Source of the DNA: an uncultured Bacteroidota bacterium
GTDB lineage: Bacteria > Bacteroidota > Bacteroidia > AKYH767-A > 2013-40CM-41-45
Direction: 5' to 3'
Length of the DNA stretch: 64,000 nt
Assembly: GCA_937871435.1 (NCBI GenBank)
Contig: CALMQM010000102.1
Coordinates: forward strand, 1-64,000
Shown: piece after piece, positions 1-9,172 of the stretch
Position numbering within the stretch: the stretch's first letter is position 1
Layout of the letters: every line of letters starts with the position of its first letter
The notes under the pieces: model-generated
Database searches by the model: none
Seen by the model: only the letters and a program-made list of their open reading frames with translations
What the model was told of the DNA's origin: nothing
Made by a program: the position numbers and the translations under genes

Positions 1-521
1 ACAAAATCAGGAACTTCATCATCATTCACTCCATTCATGATCACCATATTCACTTTTACATGAAATCCGTGTTCCATAAGTAAATGAATATTGGACATTA
101 CACGATGAAAATGCTCACGTTTTGTAATTTTTGCAAATCGCTCCGGCATCATCGTATCCAGACTTACATTCAACGAACGAATGCCTGCCTGTTTGAAGCG
201 ATCGATAAAATCATGGACAAAAACGCCATTGGTCGTCATGGTAATTTCTTCGAGACCGAGGGATCTCATGGAAGTAAGATGCTCCAGAATTTGTCCTGCA
301 TCTTGTCTTACCAATGGTTCACCACCTGTAAGTCTGACCTTTGTCACTCCCATTTTCACGAATGTCTCTGTGATTATTTTGAGTTCATCCGTTTGCATGA
401 GTTTATCTTTCGCTGAAAAGACAGGATGATCCGGCATGCAATACGTGCAACGCAGATTACATACATCCGTCAATGAAATACGGAGATAATTGTGTATACG
501 TCCAAATTTATCAATCAACAT
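1..521 (-). CDS. moaA: MoaA, GTP 3',8-cyclase (partial, N-terminal 173 residues)
   Basis: Radical-SAM enzyme that converts GTP to 3',8-cyclo-GTP, the first step of molybdenum cofactor synthesis. Reading the minus strand from ATG at 521 gives a protein opening MLIDKFGRIHNYLRISLTDV, followed by the radical-SAM cluster motif C21-NLR-C25-TY-C28 and then MPD. This is the typical MoaA start. The frame runs open to base 1, so the rest of the protein, including the second C-terminal iron-sulfur site, lies outside the window. It is the last visible gene of a minus-strand formate dehydrogenase and cofactor cluster, 67 nt downstream of the catalytic subunit stop. That context supports MoaA over other radical-SAM proteins. 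Confidence 0.93.
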   Translation of the reverse strand, partial: MLIDKFGRIHNYLRISLTDVCNLRCTYCMPDHPVFSAKDKLMQTDELKIITETFVKMGVTKVRLTGGEPLVRQDAGQILEHLTSMRSLGLEEITMTTNGVFVHDFIDRFKQAGIRSLNVSLDTMMPERFAKITKREHFHRVMSNIHLLMEHGFHVKVNMVIMNGVNDDEVPDF

Positions 522-588
522 TTCTTTCCGTTTTCAATTACTCTCTCTGTTTGTTTCGTATCCCTGATTTCATTTCGCAAACCAAAAC

Positions 589-3288
589 TTACTTTTTACG
601 AATCCTGCAGGCTACAACTTTATATTCAGGACATTTTGCTTCTGAATCACTAATGCTCGATGTAATTACATTCATCATAATTTCCGGAAAATGAAAAGTA
701 GTACTCATCACTCCGCTCTTCATTTCATCAGAAATTTTTGCCTTGATCACAATTTCTCCACGCGCCGATTCAACTGTAACAAGCTCACCATCGCCTATGG
801 AATTCTTTCGCGCATCTTCCGGATTGATTAGAAGTACATCTTCTTTCAGAATCCTACTGTTGCGGGTGCGACGTGTCATCACGCCGCTGTTGTAATGCTC
901 CAATTCCCTCACGGTTGTAATGATGTATGGAAATTCTTTTCCATGATCAACAATCTCAGCGGTTTCTTTGAATGCATTATGGATGAATTTACCTTTTCCT
1001 CTTTTGAAAGTATCGAGATGTAATATTTCTGTATCACTTCCATCTTCCAGTACCGGCCATTGTTTACCGTTAATTCCCAACTCTTCCCATTTCACTCCTT
1101 TGAAGAATGGAACAATTCCGGAAATTTCTTTGAGTTGCACGGCAGGATCATAATCCGGTTCAGGATAGCCCATTTTGTTCATCAGGTCAACGATGATTTG
1201 TCCGTCTGCCTTGGTGTTTCCAACAGGATCCACCACCTTATTCACCCGCTGAATGCGTCGTTCACCATTAGTAAACGTTCCGCTCTTTTCAAGGAAAGAA
1301 GCACCGGGTAAAATCACATGAGCCATCTTAGCTGTTTCGCTCATAAACAACTCCTGAACTATGAGCAAATCCAGCTTCTCCAGAGCCTTCTTCACATGAT
1401 GTGTATTCGGATCTGTCTGAACTAAATCTTCACCAATGATCCATACAGCTTTCAGGCGGTCGTTCAGTGAAGCATCATACATCTCCGGAATTTTATAACC
1501 GATTTCTTTTGGAAAAGGAGATTTGTAAAACAATTCGTATTTTGAAATCACTTCAGGATCTTTCAAATCCAGATAACCTGCTCCCTGATAAGGCTGACAT
1601 CCCATATCCGCAGCACCCTGAACGTTATTCTGTCCACGCAAAGGATTCACTCCTACACCACGTCTTCCGATATTCCCTGTAATCATCGCGAGGTCCGCAA
1701 TCAGCATGACCGTAAATGTTCCCTGTGAATGTTCAGTGACACCAAGTCCATGGAATGACATGGCATTCTTCGCGCTCGCATAAGCGACAGCGGCATCCCG
1801 CACTAAGTTTCGATCTACTCCGCTAACCTTCTCCAGCTCCGGGATATTCAACGCAAGAATTTCTTTTTTGAATTCTTCATATCCTTCTGTTCTGCTTTCA
1901 ATAAATGCCTTGTCTTCCAATCCTTCCTTAATGATGTAATACAGCATCATGTTCAGCACGGCGGCATTGGTTCCGGGTCTGAGTTGGAGATGGAATTGTG
2001 CATATTTTGTCAGCTCTGTCTTTCTTGGATCAATTATTATCAACGTCTTCCCTTTCATCGCTACCTGCTTCATCTTCGCACCGGTTACCGGATGAGAAGC
2101 AGTAGGATTGGCGCCAATCACCATCATGCAGTCTGTGTATTGCAAGTCAATGATGGAGTTGGTTGCAGCTCCTGTTCCAAAGGTTCGCTGCATTCCGATA
2201 GCTGTAGGAGAATGACACACACGCGCGCAGCTGTCAATGTTATTGGTACCGATCACAACACGCATAAACTTTTGCATGAGGTAATTTTCTTCGTTGGTAC
2301 AGCGAGCGGAAGAAATTCCGGCTATGTAATCCGGTCCGTAAGTTTTTTTGATTTCTGTAAATCGGGAAGCAATAAAGTCATATGCTTCGTCCCAGCTTAC
2401 TTCTTCGAACTTGCCATTCTTTTTGATCATCGGTTCACGCAGGCGGTCAGGATGATCGTAAAAAGAAAACGCGTAACGGCCTTTCAAACAGGTGTGCCCT
2501 TCGTTCACGTCCGCGTCAAACGGAGCCTGAATAGATTTTACTTTGTTATCAGCAACTGCGACATCGAGATTACAACCGACACCGCAATACGTACATACTG
2601 TACGAACTTTTTCCTGCGGTACAACCGACTTTGATTCAAATACATCGGAGATCGCTGAAGTAGGACAAGCCTGAGCACAGGCGCCACAACTCACACAATC
2701 CGATTCATTGAACGTGGTATTCATTCCCTTAATAATGTGGCTGTCAAAACCACGACCGGCCATACTGAGAACAAATTGTCCCTGCACCTCATCACATGCA
2801 CGCACACAGCGGGCACAGTTGATGCATTTGGAAAAATCGGATGTCATGTAAGGATGAGAGAGATCTTTCTTTTTATCCAAATGATTTTTCCCTGCCGGAT
2901 ACCGTACATCGCGGATCCCTACTTTCGCAGCGACTGTTTGCAATTCACAATTGTTATTGACTTCACAGGTCAAACAATCCAATGGATGGTCTGTGAGCAC
3001 CAATTCAACAATATTCTTCCTGAGCTTCGTGATACGTGGAGTGGAAGGAAAAATATAACTTCCTTCCATCACAGGAGTATGGCATGAAGCCTGTGCCTTT
3101 ACAGGTCCATCCGATTTCAGTGCCACATCCACACTGCACACACGACAGGCGCCATAAGGATCAAGATTGGGCGCATCGCATAAAGTAGGAACCAAATCCT
3201 CACCGGAATTTCTTTTGATAAAAGAAAGAATGGTTTCTCCATCTTTCATCTCGAAAGGCTGATTGTCTATATAGGCTATCTTAGACAT
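589..3288 (-). CDS. fdhA: NAD-linked formate dehydrogenase, molybdenum catalytic subunit (FdsA/FdhA type)
   Basis: Oxidises formate to CO2 at a bis-MGD molybdenum centre; 899 residues. Seen in order: a NuoG-like 2Fe-2S ferredoxin domain (C37, C48, C51, C69); a His-Cys3 4Fe-4S site (H101, C105, C108, C114); two ferredoxin 4Fe-4S motifs (C155/158/161/165 and C198/201/204/208); the molybdopterin-domain cluster CTYCGVGC with a later Cys near 267; and the active-site motif SCARVCHSPT with C358-H359. The metal ligand is therefore cysteine, not selenocysteine. The C-terminal part has the molybdopterin dinucleotide-binding fold. The preceding gene supplies an NADH/FMN subunit, so electrons most likely go to NAD+. 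No Tat signal is seen, consistent with a cytoplasmic enzyme. Start ATG is 5 nt after the upstream stop. Confidence 0.93.
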   Translation of the reverse strand: MSKIAYIDNQPFEMKDGETILSFIKRNSGEDLVPTLCDAPNLDPYGACRVCSVDVALKSDGPVKAQASCHTPVMEGSYIFPSTPRITKLRKNIVELVLTDHPLDCLTCEVNNNCELQTVAAKVGIRDVRYPAGKNHLDKKKDLSHPYMTSDFSKCINCARCVRACDEVQGQFVLSMAGRGFDSHIIKGMNTTFNESDCVSCGACAQACPTSAISDVFESKSVVPQEKVRTVCTYCGVGCNLDVAVADNKVKSIQAPFDADVNEGHTCLKGRYAFSFYDHPDRLREPMIKKNGKFEEVSWDEAYDFIASRFTEIKKTYGPDYIAGISSARCTNEENYLMQKFMRVVIGTNNIDSCARVCHSPTAIGMQRTFGTGAATNSIIDLQYTDCMMVIGANPTASHPVTGAKMKQVAMKGKTLIIIDPRKTELTKYAQFHLQLRPGTNAAVLNMMLYYIIKEGLEDKAFIESRTEGYEEFKKEILALNIPELEKVSGVDRNLVRDAAVAYASAKNAMSFHGLGVTEHSQGTFTVMLIADLAMITGNIGRRGVGVNPLRGQNNVQGAADMGCQPYQGAGYLDLKDPEVISKYELFYKSPFPKEIGYKIPEMYDASLNDRLKAVWIIGEDLVQTDPNTHHVKKALEKLDLLIVQELFMSETAKMAHVILPGASFLEKSGTFTNGERRIQRVNKVVDPVGNTKADGQIIVDLMNKMGYPEPDYDPAVQLKEISGIVPFFKGVKWEELGINGKQWPVLEDGSDTEILHLDTFKRGKGKFIHNAFKETAEIVDHGKEFPYIITTVRELEHYNSGVMTRRTRNSRILKEDVLLINPEDARKNSIGDGELVTVESARGEIVIKAKISDEMKSGVMSTTFHFPEIMMNVITSSISDSEAKCPEYKVVACRIRKK

Positions 3289-3293
3289 TGTTG

Positions 3294-4952
3294 TTACGAT
3301 TGAGGTGTAAAGTAAGGACTCAACTCATCCTGAAAATAATTCAGCGCATTTTTAATCGGCAATGGCAGTCCGCCACCGAGCGCGCACAAACTTGCAGACT
3401 CCATGGTATCAATTAAATCACGGAATAATTCATCATCAATCTTGAATGAACTTATTCTTGCTTTCCGAATCAGTTCAAAACCACGAGTGGAGCCAAGTCT
3501 GCAAGGGAAACATTTCCCGCAACTTTCGTGTGCACAAAACTCAAACAGGTGTTCGAGGTAATCAATCATAGGGAAATCTTCCGGTATTCCAATTACGGAA
3601 GCATGACCTAACAAAAATCCGTTTTGAGCGAATGATTCGAAATCAACAGTCAGATCTTTTATTTTTGAAACAGGAACAAGTCCGCCCAATGGTCCTCCGA
3701 TATGCAATGCTTTTGTTTTCCGCCTGAATCCTTTTCCAAGTTCATCAACAACAGTTGATAGCGGCGTTCCCATATCTACCTCGTACATGCCCGGTCTGTT
3801 AAAGCTACTATCGAGACAAACCAGTTTTGTTCCTGTAGATCGTCCTTCTCCGCGGGAAGAATATCTGGCTCCGCCATTTTCCAGAATGTAAGGAAGAACT
3901 GCAAGTGTTTCCACATTATTCACAACTGTCGGCTTATTAAACAAACCCTGTTGGGTCGGATAAGGAGGGCGAACCCTGACTTCTGGTCTTTGACCTTCGA
4001 TAGAAGAAAGCAAAGCCGTTTCTTCCCCGCAGATGTATGCACCTTGCGCGGCGATAATTTTAAAATCAAAATTGAATTCAGAACCAAGGATTGCATCCCC
4101 GATGAATTTCTTTCCCCGAATTTCGTCAATCGCCTGTTGACAGATGTTGATGGCTTCCGGATACTCCGCACGGATGTACACTACACCATATTGCGCACCG
4201 GTGACATAACCGGCTATCATCATTCCCAGCAATAGCCGGTGAGTTTGCTTTTCGAGAATGTATCGATCTGAATAGGCACCGGGATCGCCTTCGTCGGCAT
4301 TGCAAACAATGAATTTTGTATTTCCTTCACTGTTTTTGCATGACTCAAGTTTCATTCCTATCGGAAATCCGGCTCCTCCTCTTCCCCGCAAACCTGATTT
4401 TTTTATTTCTTCAAGAAGATCCGAAGTCGGAGTCTGAAGCATTTTCTTCAGCAGATTATAATAACCATCTACTCCGGGAAATTCGGCGGTGAGTATCGGT
4501 TCTCCTATTGCTTCGACATGATAATTATCCCCGGCAACATTCTTCTTTGCTTTGATTTCTTCTAATTGATTCAATGCTTTTCCGGAATAATTTTTTCCAT
4601 CTACATGAAATGCCGCATTCTCATGACAACGACCAAGGCAACACATCTCACCAACTTCAGAAGCATCCCAGTGTTTTAAAACTTCGTTCTTCACTTTCTC
4701 CTGAGTTCCTGCGGCAAGACATGCACTGCCATTACAGATGTAAACTTTCTTTCCCTTATTTTCGGGTTTCAGAAAATCATAAAAGGTAGCTGTGCCATAT
4801 AAATTTGCATCACCTATAATAAATTCTGTGGCAAGTTGCGCAAGATCCTTTTCGGAAGGTGTACCATTTGCTTTTGCCAGTACACCTATTTCTTCGAATA
4901 GATTTTTTGACAGACCTTTTCTTCCTGACAGTTCACTTATGTTCTTTGACAT
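3294..4952 (-). CDS. fdhB: Formate dehydrogenase diaphorase subunit, NuoE-NuoF fusion
   Basis: Passes electrons from the formate dehydrogenase clusters through 2Fe-2S, FMN and 4Fe-4S to NAD+. The first ~120 residues are a NuoE/FdsG-like 2Fe-2S domain with CNGSAC (C73, C78) and CCLGRC (C104/C105, C109). The rest is NuoF/FdsB: the FMN motif GRGGAGFPIGMK, an acidic NADH-site segment (CNADEGDPGAYSDR) and the 4Fe-4S motif ESCGKCFPCR with a later CALGG. In FdsABG enzymes FdsG and FdsB are separate; here one ORF carries both. The frame extends up to ATG 5006, but MSKN at 4952 is preferred because the extra 18 residues look unlike the family. This start leaves 60 nt after fdhD; the longer start would leave 6 nt. 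Confidence 0.9.
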   Translation of the reverse strand: MSKNISELSGRKGLSKNLFEEIGVLAKANGTPSEKDLAQLATEFIIGDANLYGTATFYDFLKPENKGKKVYICNGSACLAAGTQEKVKNEVLKHWDASEVGEMCCLGRCHENAAFHVDGKNYSGKALNQLEEIKAKKNVAGDNYHVEAIGEPILTAEFPGVDGYYNLLKKMLQTPTSDLLEEIKKSGLRGRGGAGFPIGMKLESCKNSEGNTKFIVCNADEGDPGAYSDRYILEKQTHRLLLGMMIAGYVTGAQYGVVYIRAEYPEAINICQQAIDEIRGKKFIGDAILGSEFNFDFKIIAAQGAYICGEETALLSSIEGQRPEVRVRPPYPTQQGLFNKPTVVNNVETLAVLPYILENGGARYSSRGEGRSTGTKLVCLDSSFNRPGMYEVDMGTPLSTVVDELGKGFRRKTKALHIGGPLGGLVPVSKIKDLTVDFESFAQNGFLLGHASVIGIPEDFPMIDYLEHLFEFCAHESCGKCFPCRLGSTRGFELIRKARISSFKIDDELFRDLIDTMESASLCALGGGLPLPIKNALNYFQDELSPYFTPQS

Positions 4953-5012
4953 GTTTATATTTTTCAAAAGGAATCCTGATGTACAGTGATCCCTATAAGT
5001 CATCAATGTGTT

Positions 5013-5834
5013 TTATTGGGTACTCATCACAATCGGTTGAATCCTTTCGCCATGACTGTACACCGTAAATTTATTGTCGCGACAAAATGCAAGCAGTGTG
5101 ACGCCAAATTTCTCTGACATTTCAACTGCCATGGATGAGGGTGCGGAAACAGAAGCCAACACAGGAATACCTGCTACGTAGCATTTGCTGACGATCTCAT
5201 AAGAAACTCTGCCACTCACGAGGAGACATTTGGCACGATTCAATTGGCCTTTCAGAATGAGAGAACCGATTACTTTATCTGCTGCATTGTGTCTGCCAAT
5301 ATCTTCTGCTACCGAGAGTAGCTCTCCATCCATCGTGAATGCTGCAGAGGCATGAGATCCTCCGGACTGACGAAAGGTATCCTGACCGGCATTCATTTTG
5401 TCAAATAACTCCGGAATCAGTTTGGCATCCAATGTTTCCTTACAATAAATTCCTGCAGTCTCGGGACCTTTATCGAATTCCGATTTCCCGCAGATGCCAC
5501 AGGAAGAAACAGACATAATACTTCTGCTGTTGTTAATGCCATCACCCAATTTACCATTGGGTATCTGGACATCGATCCAGGTGATATACCCTGCATCGCT
5601 TCTTTCACGGATAGTCAGCAAAGGAAGAGTGGTTAAATCCCGGTAAATATTTTCTGTAAATAAAAGTCCTCTTACTAATTCGTCCTCCATGCCCGGAGTG
5701 CGCATTGTTACTGTGAATGGTTTTCCATTGATAGTTATCTTCAAGGATTCTTCTACTGTGAGAATATCTTCTACAGGAAAATCATTTCCGGAAAGAAATT
5801 TATGCCCTTTTACCCGTGCGATTGAATGATCCAT
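5013..5834 (-). CDS. fdhD: FdhD, formate dehydrogenase accessory sulfurtransferase
   Basis: Transfers sulfur from a cysteine desulfurase to the bis-MGD cofactor, which is needed for formate dehydrogenase activity. The 273-residue length is normal for the family. The essential CxxC pair is present in SVSSCGICGKSE (C112, C115). Other family segments visible are DELVRGLLFTE near residues 51-61 and the later ASAAF and EDIGRHNAADK motifs. The gene lies between the MoaC/MogA fusion (5-nt gap to its stop) and the diaphorase subunit, so cofactor sulfuration and apoenzyme synthesis are coupled in one transcription unit. Confidence 0.95.
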   Translation of the reverse strand: MDHSIARVKGHKFLSGNDFPVEDILTVEESLKITINGKPFTVTMRTPGMEDELVRGLLFTENIYRDLTTLPLLTIRERSDAGYITWIDVQIPNGKLGDGINNSRSIMSVSSCGICGKSEFDKGPETAGIYCKETLDAKLIPELFDKMNAGQDTFRQSGGSHASAAFTMDGELLSVAEDIGRHNAADKVIGSLILKGQLNRAKCLLVSGRVSYEIVSKCYVAGIPVLASVSAPSSMAVEMSEKFGVTLLAFCRDNKFTVYSHGERIQPIVMSTQ

Positions 5835-5839
5835 GGCAG

Positions 5840-6751
5840 TTAATCATGACGGAGCGCTTCCATCACCCTAAAGATATGGAGAATGTGTGGAAACAACGCA
5901 TCCATACTTTCTTCTGCTCCTTTTGTAGACCCGGGAAGCGCCAAAACAAGGGTTTCTCCAATAAGTCCGGCAATACTTCTGGAAAGCATGGAATAGGGAG
6001 TTCGTTCCTGTCCATAACTTCTCATTGCTTCAGCAATTCCAGGAATTTCCCTGTTTAATAAGGGTTTAATTGCTTCCGGGGTCACATCCCGTTTGCTCAA
6101 ACCGGTGCCTCCGGTGAGAATTACCATGTTGTATTTCTTGTCAACACAAAAAAGTACTTGTTCCCGAATTCTGGTTTCTTCATCCGGAATAACCGTGTAT
6201 TCACCTATGTTTATCTGAAGATGTTCGAGTTTATGAATAATAGCCTTGCCTGCTCTGTCTTCTTTTGTTCCGGATGAGATCGAATCACTGCAAACAATAA
6301 TTGCTGCGGAGAGGCTTTTTCTGTATTCTTCTTTATAATCAGTTTTGCCGCCTTTCTTTTCAAGCAATCGAATGGAAGCAATTTCAATTTGCTTATCGAC
6401 AGGCTTCAGCATATCATATGCAGTCAGCGCAGCAATGGAAGCACCATGCATGGCTTCCACTTCAACACCGGTTTTATAAATGGTTTTCACCTCCACTTCA
6501 ATTCTCAACTCAAGTCCTTCAGTAAAGTAACGAACAGCAGCATATTCAACCGGTAATGGATGACAATCGGGAATAACAGAATGTGTATTTTTTATCGCGA
6601 GGAGTGCCGCAGCTTTCGCCATTTCAAAAACATCTCCCTTCGGAACAGTTTTGTTCAGCAAGCTGTCCATCGCTGACTGACTGCTCAGTCGCACAATGGC
6701 CTGGGCTCTGGCAAATCGTAAGGTGGAAGATTTGTGGGTAATGTCAATCAT
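5840..6751 (-). CDS. moaCB: Bifunctional MoaC/MogA molybdenum cofactor protein
   Basis: Two pathway steps in one 303-residue chain. Residues 1 to about 135 are MoaC (cyclic pyranopterin monophosphate synthase), with the substrate segment VIPDCHPLP near 59-67 and the catalytic-lysine region KPVDK at 116-120. Residues from about 146 on are a MogA/MoaB-type molybdopterin adenylyltransferase, with IIVCSDSISSGTKEDRAG and the nucleotide loop TGGTGLSKRD near 213-222, then EIPGIAEAMR. MoaC acts after MoaA; MogA adenylylates molybdopterin before MoeA inserts the metal. Such fusions are annotated as MoaC/MoaB bifunctional proteins in Bacteroidota. It is followed immediately by fdhD and preceded by moaE with a 12-nt gap. 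Confidence 0.93.
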   Translation of the reverse strand: MIDITHKSSTLRFARAQAIVRLSSQSAMDSLLNKTVPKGDVFEMAKAAALLAIKNTHSVIPDCHPLPVEYAAVRYFTEGLELRIEVEVKTIYKTGVEVEAMHGASIAALTAYDMLKPVDKQIEIASIRLLEKKGGKTDYKEEYRKSLSAAIIVCSDSISSGTKEDRAGKAIIHKLEHLQINIGEYTVIPDEETRIREQVLFCVDKKYNMVILTGGTGLSKRDVTPEAIKPLLNREIPGIAEAMRSYGQERTPYSMLSRSIAGLIGETLVLALPGSTKGAEESMDALFPHILHIFRVMEALRHD

Positions 6752-6763
6752 AAAGGCTAATAA

Positions 6764-7213
6764 TCAGGTGTTTTTTTTCCAGACGTATTCATCATTCTCA
6801 AAAACTTCTTTACCCCAAACAGGAATTTTATTTTTAATGAATTCCACCATTTCTTTGCAAGCTTCAGTCGCAGCATTCCGGTGCTTTGAGGAAATGAATA
6901 CAAATAAATTTATTTCTCCTGCATTCACGGTTCCAAGACTGTGATGCACATGCATGCAGGTGATGTCATACTTTTCAAATAATGTTTCACGAAATTCTGA
7001 ATACACTTCATCCGCCATTGAATTGTAGGTGGTGAATTCAATTGCTTTTACCTTTTTCCCTTCTATCTCATCCGCACGAATTTGTCCTAGAAAAATCTGG
7101 TGCGCGCCGATATCTGTCTTACTGCTGTGCTTCTGTATCGATGTCGCGATGAACTCCGGTGAAACCGGTCCATCTACGAACATACTTTTTAATTTCCGGA
7201 TCTTTTGTTCCAT
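6764..7213 (-). CDS. moaE: MoaE, large subunit of molybdopterin synthase
   Basis: With MoaD-thiocarboxylate, converts cyclic pyranopterin monophosphate to molybdopterin. The 149 residues from MEQKIRK carry family segments GAHQIFLGQIRADEIEGK, IEFTTYNSMADE, HHSLGTVNAGEINLFVF, SSKHRNAATEAC and the C-terminal IPVWGKEVFENDEYVW with the active-site lysine of WGKE. The frame continues upstream to 7261, but that would overlap moeB by 44 nt. The start at 7213 leaves a 4-nt gap and fits MoaE N-termini better. Its partner moaD is one gene further upstream, across moeB. Confidence 0.93.
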   Translation of the reverse strand: MEQKIRKLKSMFVDGPVSPEFIATSIQKHSSKTDIGAHQIFLGQIRADEIEGKKVKAIEFTTYNSMADEVYSEFRETLFEKYDITCMHVHHSLGTVNAGEINLFVFISSKHRNAATEACKEMVEFIKNKIPVWGKEVFENDEYVWKKNT

Positions 7214-7217
7214 CACA

Positions 7218-8345
7218 CTATTCAATCGACTCAATATAGTTAACCCATTCTTCAGCGCCACCTTTCAATTTGACGAGATTGTCAAATTGATATTTTGAAG
7301 AAAGTATTTCAATCGCTTTTTCGCTCCGGTCACCGCTTTTGCAGTACACGACCACCTCTACATCTCTGGAAATTTTATCGCATTCTTTTTCCAGCAAAGG
7401 CAATGGAATTTGCAAATCGATGATTCCATCAGCTTCAGGCCATTCACCCGGCTGGCGTACATCCAGAAAACGGTATTGTTTTCCGCTTTGGAGAAAGCGG
7501 TGTAATTCTTCAGCAGTAATTTCTTTCATAAAGGAATTTGTATGGCAATCGCTAAAGTACATCCTTGTTTTTAATTCATCTAATGATTGCGGCCAGCTAA
7601 ATTGAGCATCCGGATTGTTTTCAATTTCAAGTATGTTAGTTTGCATACTGAGGGAATTCAGCAACAACAATTTACCACTGAGCGGCATGCCAATGCCTGT
7701 AATTATTTTTATCACTTCCCCGGCTTGCATTGTTCCGATCATTCCCGGCAACACTCCCAGAACACCGGTTTCCTCACAGGTGTTGACCGAATTGTCAACC
7801 GGCATTTCAGGATACAATGAACGGTAATTGACTGCGGATAATTCTCCGGGAGGAAAATTGAATACGGACACTTGACCTTCATACCTGTGAATACTACCAT
7901 ACACCATCGGCAATTTCAATAACGTACATACATCATTGATAAGATAGCGTGTTCCGAAGTTATCACTACAATCAACTACAATCTCGTATTCACTTGCAAT
8001 TTCAGCAGCGTTAACCGGAAGAAATCGCTCGGCATAAGCTCTGATCCGGATCCCAGAATTGAATCCCTGAATTCGCTCCGCCGCAACCAACGCCTTGGGT
8101 TTTCCCAAATCAGATTCCGTATACAGAACTTGTCGTTGCAAATTACTCAGTTCAATGAGATCATCATCCACAATGCCTATTGTTCCTACTCCGGCAGCAG
8201 CCAGGTAATGTAATACCGGACAACCCAAGCCTCCGGCACCTATCACAAGTACGCGTGCTTGTTTTAGTCTGGCCTGACCATTCTCTCCCATTTCGGGCAA
8301 TTGGATTTGTCGGCTAAAACGAAGTTTGTCTTTTTCGGTCAGCAT
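7218..8345 (-). CDS. moeB: MoeB/ThiF-family adenylyltransferase with C-terminal rhodanese domain
   Basis: Activates the MoaD C-terminus by adenylation; the rhodanese domain probably supplies the sulfur. The E1-like domain (about residues 1-250) has the nucleotide loop GAGGLGCPVLHYLAAAGVG, the DDDLIELSNLQRQVLY segment and NTCEETGVLG. Residues from about 275 form a rhodanese domain with the loop VVVYCKSGDRSEKA, whose Cys is the expected sulfur carrier. The two CxxC zinc pairs of E. coli MoeB are not visible: the first position reads NYRSLYP where CYRC is expected, and the second lacks Cys as well. The gene sits 3 nt after moaD, its likely substrate. A role in thiamine (ThiS) or cysteine-carrier activation cannot be excluded. 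Confidence 0.9.
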   Translation of the reverse strand: MLTEKDKLRFSRQIQLPEMGENGQARLKQARVLVIGAGGLGCPVLHYLAAAGVGTIGIVDDDLIELSNLQRQVLYTESDLGKPKALVAAERIQGFNSGIRIRAYAERFLPVNAAEIASEYEIVVDCSDNFGTRYLINDVCTLLKLPMVYGSIHRYEGQVSVFNFPPGELSAVNYRSLYPEMPVDNSVNTCEETGVLGVLPGMIGTMQAGEVIKIITGIGMPLSGKLLLLNSLSMQTNILEIENNPDAQFSWPQSLDELKTRMYFSDCHTNSFMKEITAEELHRFLQSGKQYRFLDVRQPGEWPEADGIIDLQIPLPLLEKECDKISRDVEVVVYCKSGDRSEKAIEILSSKYQFDNLVKLKGGAEEWVNYIESIE

Positions 8346-8348
8346 GAT

Positions 8349-8582
8349 TTATCCTCCTGAAAATGGTGGCATGAATGCAACCTCGTCGGCGGCATCGAGT
8401 GCCGGATTGTGATGAACTACTTTTCTGTTCAAGGCTATAAGAAATTGTTTCCCGGAGGCTGCAGGGAATGCTTCAGAAAATTTATTGCGCAATGATTGAA
8501 TATCCTGAACATCGTTGAGTGTCAATTCATGCCTTCCTGCTATATCCGCAAGCTCACCAAATAACTTCACTTTAATATTCAT
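8349..8582 (-). CDS. moaD: MoaD, molybdopterin synthase sulfur-carrier subunit
   Basis: Small ubiquitin-fold sulfur carrier, 77 residues, ending PPFSGG. The terminal Gly-Gly is the site that MoeB adenylates and that becomes a thiocarboxylate for MoaE. The opening MNIKVKLFGELADIAGRHEL is typical of MoaD. Its start codon overlaps the mobA stop by 4 nt (ATGA), implying translational coupling. Confidence 0.94.
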   Translation of the reverse strand: MNIKVKLFGELADIAGRHELTLNDVQDIQSLRNKFSEAFPAASGKQFLIALNRKVVHHNPALDAADEVAFMPPFSGG

Positions 8583-9172
8583 GCCTGATGATTTTCAAAT
8601 TTGCTTAGTTCATCCGGAGTATTCAAGTTCGTAAACAATTTTTCAGCATCCGGATATTTAGTATCTACATGTACACGCTTTAATTTCATTTGCGCAATGC
8701 AATCCTGCAATTTGTATTTACCAGTCTGAATTCTTGCCTGCAATTCCACTCTGCAACGTTGATCGTACACCGAACAAAGTGGCTGCATTTTTCCTTCATG
8801 TACAGGAACCAATACATCTTCTTCTCCTGATAACTGCACAAAACTACTGATGAAATGAGACGTGATGAATGGAATATCGCAACTTAATACAAAGTTCTTC
8901 GCCGTATTCGAATAGGTTAGTCCACTGTAAATTCCACCCATCGGGCCTACTCCTGGAAAAATGTCCGGAAAGCATGGTAAGTTGAATTCATTGTAACGCT
9001 TATCGTGAACAATTAAAATAATTTTATCTGTTACAGGACGAACTGCATCAATCACATGTTGAATGAGAGGCTTCCCCTGAAACAGAACCAGTCCTTTTTC
9101 CGATTTCATCCTGGAACTTTCTCCACCGGCTAAAATAACAACATTGAATTCGTTAACAGACATGGTCTTCAA
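8579..9172 (-). CDS. mobA: MobA, molybdenum cofactor guanylyltransferase
   Basis: Links GMP to Mo-molybdopterin to make the guanine dinucleotide (MGD) form that formate dehydrogenases need. The 197 residues contain the nucleotidyltransferase signature LAGGESSRMKSEK near the N-terminus, KPLIQHVID, GVGPMGGIYSGL, the metal-binding SCDIPF and VPVHEGKMQPLCSVY. The usual Gly after RM is replaced by Lys (RMKSEK). The presence of MobA matches the bis-MGD enzyme downstream. It overlaps both moeA and moaD by 4 nt. Confidence 0.94.
   Translation of the reverse strand: MKTMSVNEFNVVILAGGESSRMKSEKGLVLFQGKPLIQHVIDAVRPVTDKIILIVHDKRYNEFNLPCFPDIFPGVGPMGGIYSGLTYSNTAKNFVLSCDIPFITSHFISSFVQLSGEEDVLVPVHEGKMQPLCSVYDQRCRVELQARIQTGKYKLQDCIAQMKLKRVHVDTKYPDAEKLFTNLNTPDELSKFENHQA

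Noticed and set aside
1984-2634. 216-codon frame on the plus strand opposite fdhA
   Set aside because: It lies entirely within a well-supported catalytic subunit gene on the other strand and has no recognisable domain.
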